Positions 7,193 through 15,316 of a DNA stretch of 64,000 nucleotides are shown piece by piece. The translations under genes and the position numbers were made by a program. How positions within the stretch are numbered: the first letter of the stretch is position 1; each line of letters begins with the position of its first letter. Source of the DNA: an uncultured Clostridia bacterium (GTDB lineage Bacteria; Bacillota; Clostridia; Christensenellales; Borkfalkiaceae); contig CAKQME010000001.1 of assembly GCA_934254815.1 (NCBI GenBank), positions 124,001-188,000 on the forward strand, written 5' to 3'. The notes below the pieces were generated by a model. It searched no databases. It was not told where the DNA came from and was given only the letters and a program-made list of their open reading frames with translations.

Positions 7193-8685
7193 AAAAAATC
7201 GTCAACGTGCGCCCTCTCGCGGCGATAGCGTTGTCGCAGATATCGGGGATATTTCTCGCGGCGTTTACGCCCGCGCTCGGCGTGTGGGCAAGGGTTATAC
7301 CGCTGATTGTCGTAAGCGTTGTCGGCGGTACGGTTACGCTCTTTGTCAAAGGAACTTTCAAACGGATTTTCTGTTGTTCGGTTGCGTGTTGTTGTATAGC
7401 TTTTACGTTTGTCGGCGGCGCGTCGGTCGTTAATAGGGCGAATAAAATCTCCGCTGCCCGAACCGACGGCGAATATCTGGTTACGGGCGTCGTCCGTTAT
7501 TCTTCGTTCGTCGGCGGGAAATATAACGTCCGCCTTACAGACTGCCGTTCCGACGGTAAAAAGTGCGGCGATATAGCGATTAACGGCATAAAAGAAAAAT
7601 TGGAACTCTACGATTGCGTAAGCGTTCAGTGCGTTCTGCAATCGCCCGGAATAAGCGAAAACGGTCGGTATACAAATTACGTCTTTAATAACGTCGCGCT
7701 TGTCGCGGGTAGTTATAGAGAACTTAAAAAGACGGGCGTAAAAGTGTGTCTGCCGTATAAATTCAGAAATTTCGTCTCAGAAAAGCTCGTCGGCATAGAC
7801 GAAAGCGCGAGAGCGACGGCTTTCGCTCTGGTGTGCGGCGATACGACGAGAATGAAAAACGAAGTTGAAATTTTCCGCGCGACGGGCATAGCTCACGTCT
7901 TTGCGGTTTCCGGGTTGCACGTCGGCTTGCTGTGCGCTCTTTTGTCGTTGATTTTCCGCCCGATACCTGTACATAGAGCGATTAAAGGGGTCATAATATC
8001 CTGTCTGCTTGTTCTCTATTCGTTTGTATGCGGTTTTTCGGCTTCGTCGCTTCGCGCGGCGATAATGTGCGCGACGTATCTTTTAACTTCCGCGTCTTAC
8101 GAAAAGAAAGACAGATTAAGCGCGTTATCGCTGGCAAGTATAGTTGCGCTTATCGCAAACCCGTTCGATTTGTTCGGCGTCGGTTACGTTTTGTCTTTTT
8201 CGTTGAGTCTGTCGATGATTGCGTTGGCGCCGGCGGTAGCTGCGAAAATAAAAAGTCAATCAGAGGGATTCACGGGCGCGGTTTCGACGCTCGTCTCGGC
8301 GGAAGCAGCGGCGATACCGCTCAGCGTAAAATATTTCGGTTCGTTCCCGCTTGCATCCGTAATCGGCAACCTTATAGTCGTTCCGTCGGTCACGGCGGCG
8401 TTTTATGCGTTGGCAGCGGGCTTGGCGTTATCCGTAATAGTTCCGCCTGCCGTAGCCCTGTACGTTGCAGGCGCGCTTCTGGCAGGTACCGAATACTTTG
8501 CGTCTTTGCTCGCAAAAATAAACCTTTCCGCAACGTTTTTCCCCGACGCGCTGGCGGTCGCGTATTTCGCGGCGTTGTTTATTGCTTCCGATTTGGTTAA
8601 CGCGGGTAAAACCGTTAAAAGATTTGCCGCTATATTTTGTGTTTTGGCGGTCGTAGTTTCCGTTTTTGCGAGCTATGTCGTTTAA
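7189..8685 (+). CDS. comEC: ComEC/Rec2-family DNA uptake channel, lacking the MBL domain
   Basis: 498 residues. Hydrophobic N-terminus, an OB-like soluble segment (~85-180, EYLVTGVVRYSSF...), then the Competence domain from ~200 with the hallmark FRATGIAHVFAVSGLHVGLL and GFSASSLRAAIMC, followed by at least six membrane segments to the C-terminus. ComEC forms the inner-membrane channel through which single-stranded DNA enters during transformation. Typical Firmicute ComEC is ~700-780 residues with a C-terminal metallo-beta-lactamase domain; that domain is absent here. The next gene is holA, the usual neighbour in Firmicutes, which supports the identification. Confidence 0.85.
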   Translation: MKKIVNVRPLAAIALSQISGIFLAAFTPALGVWARVIPLIVVSVVGGTVTLFVKGTFKRIFCCSVACCCIAFTFVGGASVVNRANKISAARTDGEYLVTGVVRYSSFVGGKYNVRLTDCRSDGKKCGDIAINGIKEKLELYDCVSVQCVLQSPGISENGRYTNYVFNNVALVAGSYRELKKTGVKVCLPYKFRNFVSEKLVGIDESARATAFALVCGDTTRMKNEVEIFRATGIAHVFAVSGLHVGLLCALLSLIFRPIPVHRAIKGVIISCLLVLYSFVCGFSASSLRAAIMCATYLLTSASYEKKDRLSALSLASIVALIANPFDLFGVGYVLSFSLSLSMIALAPAVAAKIKSQSEGFTGAVSTLVSAEAAAIPLSVKYFGSFPLASVIGNLIVVPSVTAAFYALAAGLALSVIVPPAVALYVAGALLAGTEYFASLLAKINLSATFFPDALAVAYFAALFIASDLVNAGKTVKRFAAIFCVLAVVVSVFASYVV

Positions 8686-8689
8686 ATCG

Positions 8690-8718
8690 TTGATTTTTGC
8701 GATTAAAAATGATACAAT
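8690..8718 (+). promoter_or_regulatory. holA promoter, leaderless-type
   Basis: TTGATT, 17 bp, TACAAT, then only 8 bases to the ATG at 8727. The region between has no Shine-Dalgarno. It overlaps nothing but the gap after comEC. Confidence 0.6.
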
Positions 8719-8726
8719 ACAGACAG

Positions 8727-9692
8727 ATGAAATTCAGAGAACTCAAAAAAAGCTTGACGGCGAAAATAGAACCGATTTATCTCGTCTGCGGCGACGACGC
8801 GTTTTTTGTGGAATATTCCGCAAAACTCATATGCGACGCATGCCTTAAAATGCCCGAAATGAATCTTACCCGCTTCGAAAGCAATATTCTGAAAGAAGAT
8901 TACGACAAGTTTAATTCCGCTCTTTTAAGCTATCCGTTTATGAGCGAAAAACGCGTCGTTATGATTAAGGAACTCAACCCCGCCGGTTCGGAAATCGCGA
9001 AACTCAAAGAGTATTGCGCCAAGCCCAACGAAACCACGGTATTGCTGATATGTAATACGTCTTCGAGCGACGCTTTGAAAAAACTGCCTAACGTGACCGT
9101 GGTGGATTGTTCCCGCGGGGACGACGCGCTCATATCCGCCTGGATAAAAAATCAGGCGAAGATAGCAGGGCTTACCGTAACCGACGGGGCGATAAGTAAA
9201 CTGATTTCGTACTGTCTTTCGGATATGACCAGAATAAACGGAGAGACGGCTAAACTTATAGCGTATTGCGCCGACCTCGGAACGATAACCGAAAACGACG
9301 TTGACGCGCTCTGCGTAAAAGAAAGCGATTATCGGCTTTACGAAATAGTCGATTTTATCGCGGCGAGAAATTACGACAAAGCCTATGCGTCTTTTACCGA
9401 TATGCTAGAAACGTCGGGCGACGGGCAAAAACTGTTCGTCTCGTTGTATTATTATTTCCGCAGGCTTTTGTACGCTTCGATATCCTCCGCGACAAACGCG
9501 GAAATAGCCGAAGCGCTGAAAGTGAAAGAGTTCGCCGTGACGATGGCGAAAAGACAGGCGAAAGCTTTTTCGCCTAAAAGATTAAAAGCCGTAACCGATA
9601 AACTCGCCGCGCTCGACTATGCGTTCAAAAGCGGCAGAACGGAGCAGACTTCGGCTGTATGGAACGGGATTTTAGAGGTACTTATAGGTTAG
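8727..9692 (+). CDS. holA: DNA polymerase III delta subunit
   Basis: 321 residues from the ATG at 8727, chosen because MKFRELKKSL...PIYLVCGDDAFFVEYSAK aligns with HolA N-termini; upstream in-frame starts would lie inside the promoter. It is an AAA+-like clamp-loader subunit that opens the beta sliding clamp. Domain III is visible in the C-terminal third (SLYYYFRRLLYASISS... VKEFAVTMAKRQAKAFSPKRL). Its place directly after comEC is the common Firmicute order. A ribosomal protein S20 gene, often next, is absent. Confidence 0.9.
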   Translation: MKFRELKKSLTAKIEPIYLVCGDDAFFVEYSAKLICDACLKMPEMNLTRFESNILKEDYDKFNSALLSYPFMSEKRVVMIKELNPAGSEIAKLKEYCAKPNETTVLLICNTSSSDALKKLPNVTVVDCSRGDDALISAWIKNQAKIAGLTVTDGAISKLISYCLSDMTRINGETAKLIAYCADLGTITENDVDALCVKESDYRLYEIVDFIAARNYDKAYASFTDMLETSGDGQKLFVSLYYYFRRLLYASISSATNAEIAEALKVKEFAVTMAKRQAKAFSPKRLKAVTDKLAALDYAFKSGRTEQTSAVWNGILEVLIG

Positions 9693-9715
9693 TCGCAGAT
9701 AAATGCGGTTTATAG

Positions 9716-9745
9716 TTGCAGCTTTTATCTGTTTCGTCATATAAT
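9716..9745 (+). promoter_or_regulatory. cdaA promoter
   Basis: TTGCAG, 18 bp, TATAAT, followed by GAGGAGAG as Shine-Dalgarno 7 bp before the ATG at 9759. Confidence 0.65.
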
Positions 9746-9758
9746 AGAGGAGAGAAGA

Positions 9759-10583
9759 ATGAATATCGATAAAATCATTGCAAATGTCAAAGACGCGTTC
9801 TCTCGGTCGCCCGTTACGGCGTGCCTTACGATACTCGCGTTGTTCGTTTTGTTTTATTACACGATAAGCGTTTTGCAGCGAAACAACGCGAAGTGGCTTA
9901 TATTCGTATTCGCGGCGTATGTGCTTGTTACCGGCTATATATTTGCGGGGATAGAAAAAACCGCAGCCGAGCGTTACGCCTATCTGATAGTACCCGCGCT
10001 CTTCATAGTTGCGGAGACCTCGCTTTTCGCAACCGAAATAAAACGCGATATATGGGAAACTTTTTCCAAAAAGAGCGTTGAGATAAGACATATAGAAAAG
10101 GGTTCGCCCAAGCAGAACACCGCCGATACCTGTATCGAAGAGATTATAAAGGCGTTGCAGAATATGTCTAAAAACGACGTCGGCGCGATAATTATTCTTG
10201 CCAACGGCAATCTGCCGCGCGCCATAATCGAGAGTGGCGTAGTCGTCGATTCGGATATATCCTCCGCGCTTATAGAGAGTATATTTTTCCCGAAAACCCC
10301 TCTTCACGACGGAGCTATGATAATAAACGGCACTAAAATTCTCGCTTCGGGGTGCTTTTTGCCGCTTTCGCAGGAGACCAATATTCCTAAAGAACTCGGC
10401 ACAAGACACAGAGCGGGCATAGGCATAACCGAAACCATAAACGTAACCGCGCTTATCGTTTCGGAAGAGACGGGCATTATTTCGATTGCGCAGGGCGGCA
10501 AGATAAAGCGTTACGCCGATTCGGAAATGCTTCGCCAGACGCTTAAAGAGTATTACTGGCAGGAATTTTTACCTCATAAATAA
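9759..10583 (+). CDS. cdaA: Diadenylate cyclase CdaA (DacA)
   Basis: 274 residues. Three N-terminal transmembrane segments (~20-40, ~45-65, ~70-90) precede the DAC domain, which carries both catalytic motifs: LHDGAMII (DGA) and GTRHRAGIG (RHR). It makes the second messenger c-di-AMP from two ATP, controlling potassium transport and cell-wall homeostasis. In most Firmicutes cdaA is followed by cdaR and glmM; here it is followed instead by a 36-residue membrane peptide and aspartokinase, with no YbbR-domain CdaR in the window. Confidence 0.92.
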   Translation: MNIDKIIANVKDAFSRSPVTACLTILALFVLFYYTISVLQRNNAKWLIFVFAAYVLVTGYIFAGIEKTAAERYAYLIVPALFIVAETSLFATEIKRDIWETFSKKSVEIRHIEKGSPKQNTADTCIEEIIKALQNMSKNDVGAIIILANGNLPRAIIESGVVVDSDISSALIESIFFPKTPLHDGAMIINGTKILASGCFLPLSQETNIPKELGTRHRAGIGITETINVTALIVSEETGIISIAQGGKIKRYADSEMLRQTLKEYYWQEFLPHK

Positions 10584-10595
10584 GGAGCAGAGAAT

Positions 10596-10706
10596 ATGAA
10601 AACAGAGAGAAAGGAAACAACTTCGACGAAAGTCGTCCGCAGGGTGTTGGGCGCGTTGCTCGCGCTTGCGCTTGCGTTCTTCGTATTCGTGGTGATAAGC
10701 CTTTGA
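10596..10706 (+). CDS. 36-residue single-pass membrane peptide
   Basis: ATG at 10596 preceded by AAGGAG (10582-10587). The peptide has a charged N-terminus (MKTERKETTSTKVVRR) and one hydrophobic helix (VLGALLALALAFFVFVVISL) that ends the protein. Its TGA stop overlaps the TTG start of the aspartokinase gene (TTGA), a sign of translational coupling. It occupies the place where cdaR usually begins with a similar N-terminal membrane anchor; it could be a CdaR-like remnant or an independent small membrane protein. No family recognised. Confidence 0.6.
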   Translation: MKTERKETTSTKVVRRVLGALLALALAFFVFVVISL

Positions 10707-11920
10707 TAAAGGTCGCAAAATTCGGCGGCACGTCTATGGCGGACGCGAACGCGTTCAGACTTGTTGCCGAAACGATACTTAAAGATAAAGACATAAAAAT
10801 TATAGTGGTGTCCGCCGGCGGGAAAACTTCGAGGTATAAAAAGACCACGGATATGCTCCTTGACGCATACGGCGCATTAAAAGGCGGTCAAAGCCCGCGA
10901 AAGAACTTGTCGGAAGTAGCCGAGCGGGTTTGCGAATTAAAAAGACAATTAAGGCTGAAAAAAACGCCTGAAAACGAACTTATGAAGATCGAGAACGAGA
11001 CCGATTGCGGTCGCGCTCCCGATTTTCTTTTATCCCGCGGCGAACGTATATATTCCGAATTGTTCGCGGAATTTATCGGCATGCCGTTTATCGACGCTAA
11101 AGAGCTGTATAAGTTCGACGAAAACGGTAACTTGAACAGCGAATTTACATATTATTCGTTGCGGCGGGCGTTTAAAGAAAAGGGAACTTTCGTTACCGGC
11201 GGATTTTACGGCGAAGACGAAAACGGATTTATCAGGACTTTTTCGCGCGGCGGAAGCGACGTCAGCGGAGCGATTGCCGCGCGCGCCGTAACCGCAGACG
11301 TGTTCCTTGATTATACCGACGTAAACGGCGTATATAAATACGACCCGCGCAGGATAAAAAACGCTAAGCCCGTTGATGAACTGAGCTATTCGCAGATACG
11401 TCGGCTGGGCGAGTTCGGCGCGTCCGTTCTTCACCCCGACAGCGTTCTTCCGCTTTCCGAAAAAGGCATACCCGCAGTCATAAAAAATACTTTCGAGCCG
11501 TCGGCTCCCGGTACAAGAATTTCCGCATACGCTCCGAGCGACGTTTTCGCGGTCGCCGCGACGGATAATCTGTTTTATGTTCGACTTGAAAAACCGAATT
11601 GCGGCAAAAGTATTGCCGAAAAGTTTTCGGGTGACATAAACGCGGTTGCGCTTACCGTCACGGGCGACGGGTTAGAAGCGGTGTGTAAAGAGCGATTGCC
11701 CGATAAAATCGGGTTCGGGCAGGAAGTTGGCGAATATATCGAGAACGACGTAACGCTATTTTACGCGACGGCTGGCGATAAAGGGAGAAAGTTCGTTTCC
11801 GAGGCGGCGGAACGGCTTAAACCGCTGTATTTCGGTAGCTTATCCGACGGATATTTTCTGGCGGTGCGGGGCAGAGAAAAAGCTATAATCGAAAGCGTTA
11901 TCGAGAAATATATCGTTTAA
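10703..11920 (+). CDS. lysC: Aspartate kinase (aspartokinase)
   Basis: 405 residues from a TTG start that overlaps the previous stop; IKVAKFGGTSMAD (residues 2-14) is the family N-terminal kinase motif. FLLSRGERIYSELFAEFIG, SRGGSDVSGAIAARAV and DYTDVNGVYKYDPR are catalytic-domain blocks. The C-terminal ~110 residues form the ACT regulatory region (FAVAATDNLFYVRLEKP...). It phosphorylates aspartate, the first step toward lysine, threonine and methionine, and diaminopimelate for peptidoglycan. Co-transcription with cdaA is likely (3-bp overlap with the small gene between them). Confidence 0.88.
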   Translation: MIKVAKFGGTSMADANAFRLVAETILKDKDIKIIVVSAGGKTSRYKKTTDMLLDAYGALKGGQSPRKNLSEVAERVCELKRQLRLKKTPENELMKIENETDCGRAPDFLLSRGERIYSELFAEFIGMPFIDAKELYKFDENGNLNSEFTYYSLRRAFKEKGTFVTGGFYGEDENGFIRTFSRGGSDVSGAIAARAVTADVFLDYTDVNGVYKYDPRRIKNAKPVDELSYSQIRRLGEFGASVLHPDSVLPLSEKGIPAVIKNTFEPSAPGTRISAYAPSDVFAVAATDNLFYVRLEKPNCGKSIAEKFSGDINAVALTVTGDGLEAVCKERLPDKIGFGQEVGEYIENDVTLFYATAGDKGRKFVSEAAERLKPLYFGSLSDGYFLAVRGREKAIIESVIEKYIV

Positions 11921-12034
11921 CAGACGTTTTATTGTTTCACCATATTATTAACATATGAATAATGTAAAATATGCTTGCCGAGCGTGAGTATGCGCGGCGT
12001 ATAAAACAGACCACCCATAATCCCCCTTAAATAG

Positions 12035-12066
12035 AAAAAACGTCGCGGTAAAACGCGGCGTTTTTT
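12035..12066. terminator. Bidirectional intrinsic terminator
   Basis: AAAAAACGTCGCG-GTAAAA-CGCGGCGTTTTTT: A-run, stem with one G-T pair, T-run. It can end both the cdaA-lysC transcript and the convergent minus-strand acetyltransferase gene. Confidence 0.85.
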
Positions 12067-12094
12067 CTGTCCGTACATATTTTAACAGTAAACA

Positions 12095-12604
12095 TTATTT
12101 GTTTAATAATTTTAAAAATCTTTTATCGTTCATCTGTTCGTTCGTAAGATATTTTCCGTTGAAAAATAGCGCGTAAGTCGTAATCGGAGTAGGCGCGCTT
12201 TGCGCGGCTTGTTTACTCTGTAATCGAACAGATTTGAATTGCACGCCGTGTTCTTCGGCGGTTTTTTCCACAACAGGAACATATTTGGCGTTAAACGGAC
12301 ATTGATCGGTATAATATAGAACGTAACCTTGTTCTTCGATATGCGGGTGTTTTGCGCATTCTTTAAATTCGGGTTGCGGCGCGTTTTCCGTAAACGGTAA
12401 ATACCATAATTGAATTCCGTTATCCGCTTCGTCGCAAACCGTAAAACCTTTGTAACGTAAAAAATCGGGGTCTGATAAAAACGGTTTTTTCTTTTTTGCA
12501 GATATAATGCAAAGCCCCTTTTTGCCTTTTGCTTTGCAGTCTTCGATACAGGCGTTAAGCAGATCTGCGCCGTAGCCATGTCCTTTCAAAGATCCGTACT
12601 TCAT
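12095..12604 (-). CDS. GNAT-YoaP-type acetyltransferase, N-terminally shortened
   Basis: 169 residues. GHGYGADLLNACIEDCKAKGKKGL is the acetyl-CoA-binding part of a GNAT domain, and KKKKPFLSDPDFLRYKGFTVCDEADNGIQLWYLPF followed by the C-terminal ~80 residues (CPFNAKYVPVVEKTAEEHGV) matches YoaP-type proteins. Those are usually ~250 residues; here the first ~85 residues of the GNAT domain are missing and translation starts at MKYGSLKG with AAGGAGA 7 bp upstream. Either a shortened functional C-terminal module or a 5'-truncated relic that kept a start site. Function unknown. Confidence 0.65.
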   Translation of the reverse strand: MKYGSLKGHGYGADLLNACIEDCKAKGKKGLCIISAKKKKPFLSDPDFLRYKGFTVCDEADNGIQLWYLPFTENAPQPEFKECAKHPHIEEQGYVLYYTDQCPFNAKYVPVVEKTAEEHGVQFKSVRLQSKQAAQSAPTPITTYALFFNGKYLTNEQMNDKRFLKLLNK

Positions 12605-12742
12605 TTTAACTTCTCCTTAAGTCTGTTATAAAATCTATTGTCAAGCGACGGCGGGCGCAGGGGTTATAACGATTGCCATTCTTTACGCGAAATGGCGTAA
12701 ACTTCGGTTATTTTGTCTCTGTGGATAGTTGTTTTTGTTTAT

Positions 12743-12771
12743 ATTATATCATATTATCCGAGCGTCGTCAA
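12743..12771 (-). promoter_or_regulatory. Promoter for the YoaP-like gene
   Basis: Minus strand: TTGACG, 17 bp, TATAAT, overlapping the stop codon of the upstream membrane-protein gene. It predicts a ~130-nt leader before the ATG at 12604. Confidence 0.65.
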
Positions 12772-13328
12772 AATCTGATTTCCGATTTTTCGTTGGGTTT
12801 ATCGACGTTATCGCGCTTTTCCAACTCCGAACCGTACCTGAAAATAATTGAAACGATAATCAGAACGATTCCGGTTATTATACTCCATAAGTTATCTGTA
12901 ACTCCGATATTTTTTACTCCTTGTAAAATCGCAATCGCCTGCGAAACGACAATGGCTGTTATCGGGATATAAATAAAGCGTATTCCGAGTTTTTTAAGCT
13001 TTTCCGCGCCGCTTTCGGTGAACGGAGTTCCGTCCGACGACTCGGCTTTCAGATAACCGTGAGTAAATCCGAGAAGAATTGCGTCTGCAGTCAGCGTAAT
13101 TGCAGCGGATAATAGTTCTGTATATTTTTGTAACAGGTCGGCGTTTTCGTCAAATAGCTTTAGCGGTTCTCCGAGTAATGAAAAAACCGTTCCGCCGAAA
13201 TGTTGCGTTAAGGCGCATAGCGCGCCGACGGCGAACACCGCCGCTCCGATAATGCACAGAATGAACGCGACTTTGACTATGACGCGAAATACGTTGAATG
13301 TTTTCTGAATTGTCTGAAGAGTTTTCAT
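12768..13328 (-). CDS. Four-helix membrane protein (DUF2975-like)
   Basis: 186 residues with four predicted membrane helices (~18-42, ~70-92, ~118-138, ~145-165) and a short charged C-terminus. The middle SDGTPFTESGAEKLKKLGIRFIYIP and the end IFRYGSELEK resemble DUF2975 membrane proteins, which often sit beside small regulators; this resemblance is by eye. The ATG overlaps the stop of the upstream gene (ATGA, 13325-13328), so the two are coupled. Function unknown. Confidence 0.6.
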   Translation of the reverse strand: MKTLQTIQKTFNVFRVIVKVAFILCIIGAAVFAVGALCALTQHFGGTVFSLLGEPLKLFDENADLLQKYTELLSAAITLTADAILLGFTHGYLKAESSDGTPFTESGAEKLKKLGIRFIYIPITAIVVSQAIAILQGVKNIGVTDNLWSIITGIVLIIVSIIFRYGSELEKRDNVDKPNEKSEIRF

Positions 13329-13717
13329 AGTGTTTTCTCCTTTGGTTTTATATAAATTTTGCCTTTTGCGTGTCTGGCTTTTACTTCTACGGTGTAAATT
13401 CCGCTATCTTTGATATAAAGTGTAAAAGCGGGAGCGTATTTTCCGTCGCCCGAATACAATATCGTGCCGTCCTGAGCTTTAATTGCCATACGCAGAGAAC
13501 CTTTTTGCGTTTCGAATCTGATTTCGAGATCTTCGCCCGCGTTTAATGTAAGCGGGTGCAGGTCCGAACCGTTCATTCGTTCGATATCCGCGATATAAGT
13601 ATCGAAGCATCGCTCTCGGCTTCCCGTAAATTCTTCCTGATTGTAAACCGCCAGAAATATGGCAAGCCCCGCGTCAAGTAATAATAAAAACGTAATTATT
13701 GCAATCTTTATTTTCAT
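13325..13717 (-). CDS. Membrane-anchored extracytoplasmic beta-rich protein
   Basis: 130 residues. An N-terminal hydrophobic segment (IKIAIITFLLLLDAGLAIFLAVY, ~3-25) acts as signal anchor; the rest alternates polar and hydrophobic residues with TVEVKARHAKGKIYIKPK at the end, like a small beta-sandwich. No family recognised. It forms a two-gene unit with the four-helix protein and has a TetR-type operator ~60 bp upstream (13775-13792) matching the one in the tetR promoter. Confidence 0.6.
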   Translation of the reverse strand: MKIKIAIITFLLLLDAGLAIFLAVYNQEEFTGSRERCFDTYIADIERMNGSDLHPLTLNAGEDLEIRFETQKGSLRMAIKAQDGTILYSGDGKYAPAFTLYIKDSGIYTVEVKARHAKGKIYIKPKEKTL

Positions 13718-13774
13718 TTGTCTGTTTTTTATGTATACACAATTCCGTTATAATAAATTTTCTCTATATTGACG

Positions 13775-13792
13775 ACCTAACGTTCGGTAGGT
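13775..13792. promoter_or_regulatory. TetR-type operator upstream of the 13.3-13.7 kb pair
   Basis: ACCTAACGTTCGGTAGGT is an imperfect 18-bp palindrome. Read on the minus strand, CTACCGAACGTTAGGT matches the tetR promoter operator CTACCGACCGTTCGGT at 14 of 16 positions. It sits inside a plus-strand TTGACG-17-TTATTA promoter-like sequence and just upstream of the minus-strand gene pair. Confidence 0.5.
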
Positions 13793-13860
13793 TATTATTT
13801 AAATAAATAAGGGTATAAACCCTTGATATTGTTTAATAAAATCTTTAGTTGCTTGTGCGT

Positions 13861-14070
13861 TGGGATATTTCGCTTGGCGCTATTCGGCGCTTAAACGCCG
13901 AAGCGTTTAAACAATAGTTTTGCCTTTATTGTTTCGCAATAAAGGCAGCGCCTTATGAATATCATCGTTCGCAGACCCTTGCAAGCAAGTCTGCTCTCTC
14001 GATATTGACAATAAGACAGAAAATTTAAACTGAGTATGTCATTCTGAGCTTTGCGAAGAATCCCATTGTT
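13861..14070 (+). repeat. Long dispersed structured repeat, copy A
   Basis: ~210 bp, no ORF. Contains in order: GGGATATTTCGC arm; TTCGGCGCTTAAACGCCGAA hairpin; CCTTTATTG-TTTCG-CAATAAAGG hairpin; GCAGAC...GTCTGC hairpin; a CGATATTGACA block; and a closing arm GTCATTCTGAGC...GCGAAGAATCCC. Copies in the same or opposite orientation lie at 21896, 33301 and 37888. After the element, CCTCAGATTGCCGGATAA (14111-14128) is nearly repeated at 22147-22164. Confidence 0.8.
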
Positions 14071-14145
14071 TAACGACGGAGTAAATATAATGTCGGATAG
14101 CTACCTGCAACCTCAGATTGCCGGATAACGCCTTAAATTCCGACA

Positions 14146-14691
14146 TTATTTCGATTGTATTTTCTCCCAACGGTCTTTCGTCAAAATATTGGTATGACCG
14201 ACGCGGGTCTCGTTCAGTAAAGGAACGGGAACGTCAGGGCAGGTGTGATGATATAAAAATCCTGCTTTTTCCTGTACTCTTTTTGATTTTTGGTTGCCGT
14301 CGTAATATCCGCACCAAATTGTATTCATTCCGAGATCGATAAAGCCGTGGCGTAAAATTGCGTTTACGGCTTCCGTCATATAGCCTTTGCCCCAAAACGG
14401 TTTACCAAGCCAGTAACCAAGTTTGCACTCGTCGTCGCGTTCTGTCATGTCGGTATGTCCGTTCAACATCAATTCGATAGCTCCTATCGCTTTTTCGTTT
14501 TCTTTTTCGCAAACGGCATAACACTCTGCGCCGTTGAATACGTTTTTGATTATTTCAAGACTTTCTTCAACGGACTTGTGGGGCGACCAGCCCGCAATCG
14601 GACCTACGTCGGGGTCGCTTGCATATTCGAATAGACTTTCCGCGTCTGTTTCTTTCCATTTTCTCAATATCAATCTGTCTGTTTTAATCAT
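14146..14691 (-). CDS. GNAT acetyltransferase, RimJ/RimL type
   Basis: 181 residues. TDRLILRKWKETDAESLFEY opens the RimJ/RimL-like fold, LGYWLGKPFWGKGYMTEAV is motif A with acetyl-CoA-binding GKGY, and NxxSKRVQEKAGF is the C-terminal conserved element. Likely acetylates an alpha-amine of a protein or a small molecule. Last gene of a probable three-gene unit (tetR, GNAT, GNAT); 51 bp after the previous gene. Confidence 0.8.
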   Translation of the reverse strand: MIKTDRLILRKWKETDAESLFEYASDPDVGPIAGWSPHKSVEESLEIIKNVFNGAECYAVCEKENEKAIGAIELMLNGHTDMTERDDECKLGYWLGKPFWGKGYMTEAVNAILRHGFIDLGMNTIWCGYYDGNQKSKRVQEKAGFLYHHTCPDVPVPLLNETRVGHTNILTKDRWEKIQSK

Positions 14692-14742
14692 AAAAATATT
14701 TGCTTTTCCGCTTTGTCTTTTGCAAAAATTCCGCCGATAGAG

Positions 14743-15288
14743 TTATAACTCCAATCGCATATAAATAAGTTCCTGAAAACCTGCCGTCCGTGAGTTGAAG
14801 CCCTTTGGATTTCTGCCGTATTCTGTAAACCCGAGACTGCGGTATAAAGATATAGCCCTTGTGTTGTCTGCAACTACGGATAATTCAAGTTGAACATACC
14901 CCGCGTTTTTGGCGCATTCTATACAAGCCGCCGTCAGCGCGCGACCTATGCCAAGCCCCCAGTAATCTTTTAATATCCCGATACCGAATTCGGCGCGGTG
15001 TTTTACTTTGTATCTTGTTCCTGCTGCGTTTATTCCCGCCGTTCCGACAACTTTGCCGTCCATTAAGGCAATCAACTCGATTTCGTTCGGACTGTCGGCT
15101 TTGTCTTTAAGAAAACGGCTTTCCTGCTCCGAATCGAACTGTTTTTCATCGGTATAGGACAGTAAAAAGTCCGTTTCTTCGTGCGTTATATTATAGTTTT
15201 CGAGTACGGCGTATCCGTCTGCAAATTCTCCGTTTCGTATATGTAATTCTTTACCGCTCTTTGTAATGATTTTTTTGTTGTATTTCAT
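14743..15288 (-). CDS. GNAT-family N-acetyltransferase
   Basis: 181 residues. FGIGILKDYWGLGIGRALTAACIECAK holds the Q/RxxGxG/A-type acetyl-CoA site (GLGIGRAL), and ELSVVADNTRAISLYRSLGF is the motif-B block. Substrate unknown. It lies 28 bp downstream of tetR on the same strand, so it is probably co-transcribed and repressed with it, a hint of a detoxification or resistance role (inference). Start supported by GGAGTT upstream of the ATG. Confidence 0.8.
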   Translation of the reverse strand: MKYNKKIITKSGKELHIRNGEFADGYAVLENYNITHEETDFLLSYTDEKQFDSEQESRFLKDKADSPNEIELIALMDGKVVGTAGINAAGTRYKVKHRAEFGIGILKDYWGLGIGRALTAACIECAKNAGYVQLELSVVADNTRAISLYRSLGFTEYGRNPKGFNSRTAGFQELIYMRLEL

Positions 15289-15316
15289 ATACAGAACTCC
15301 AAAAATCGGAAATTTT

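Noticed and set aside
12650..12720. Short minus-strand frame reading KITEVYAISRKEWQSL before the YoaP-like gene
   Set aside because: No start codon with ribosome-binding site; it lies in the predicted 5' leader and no family could be recognised, so it was not called a gene.
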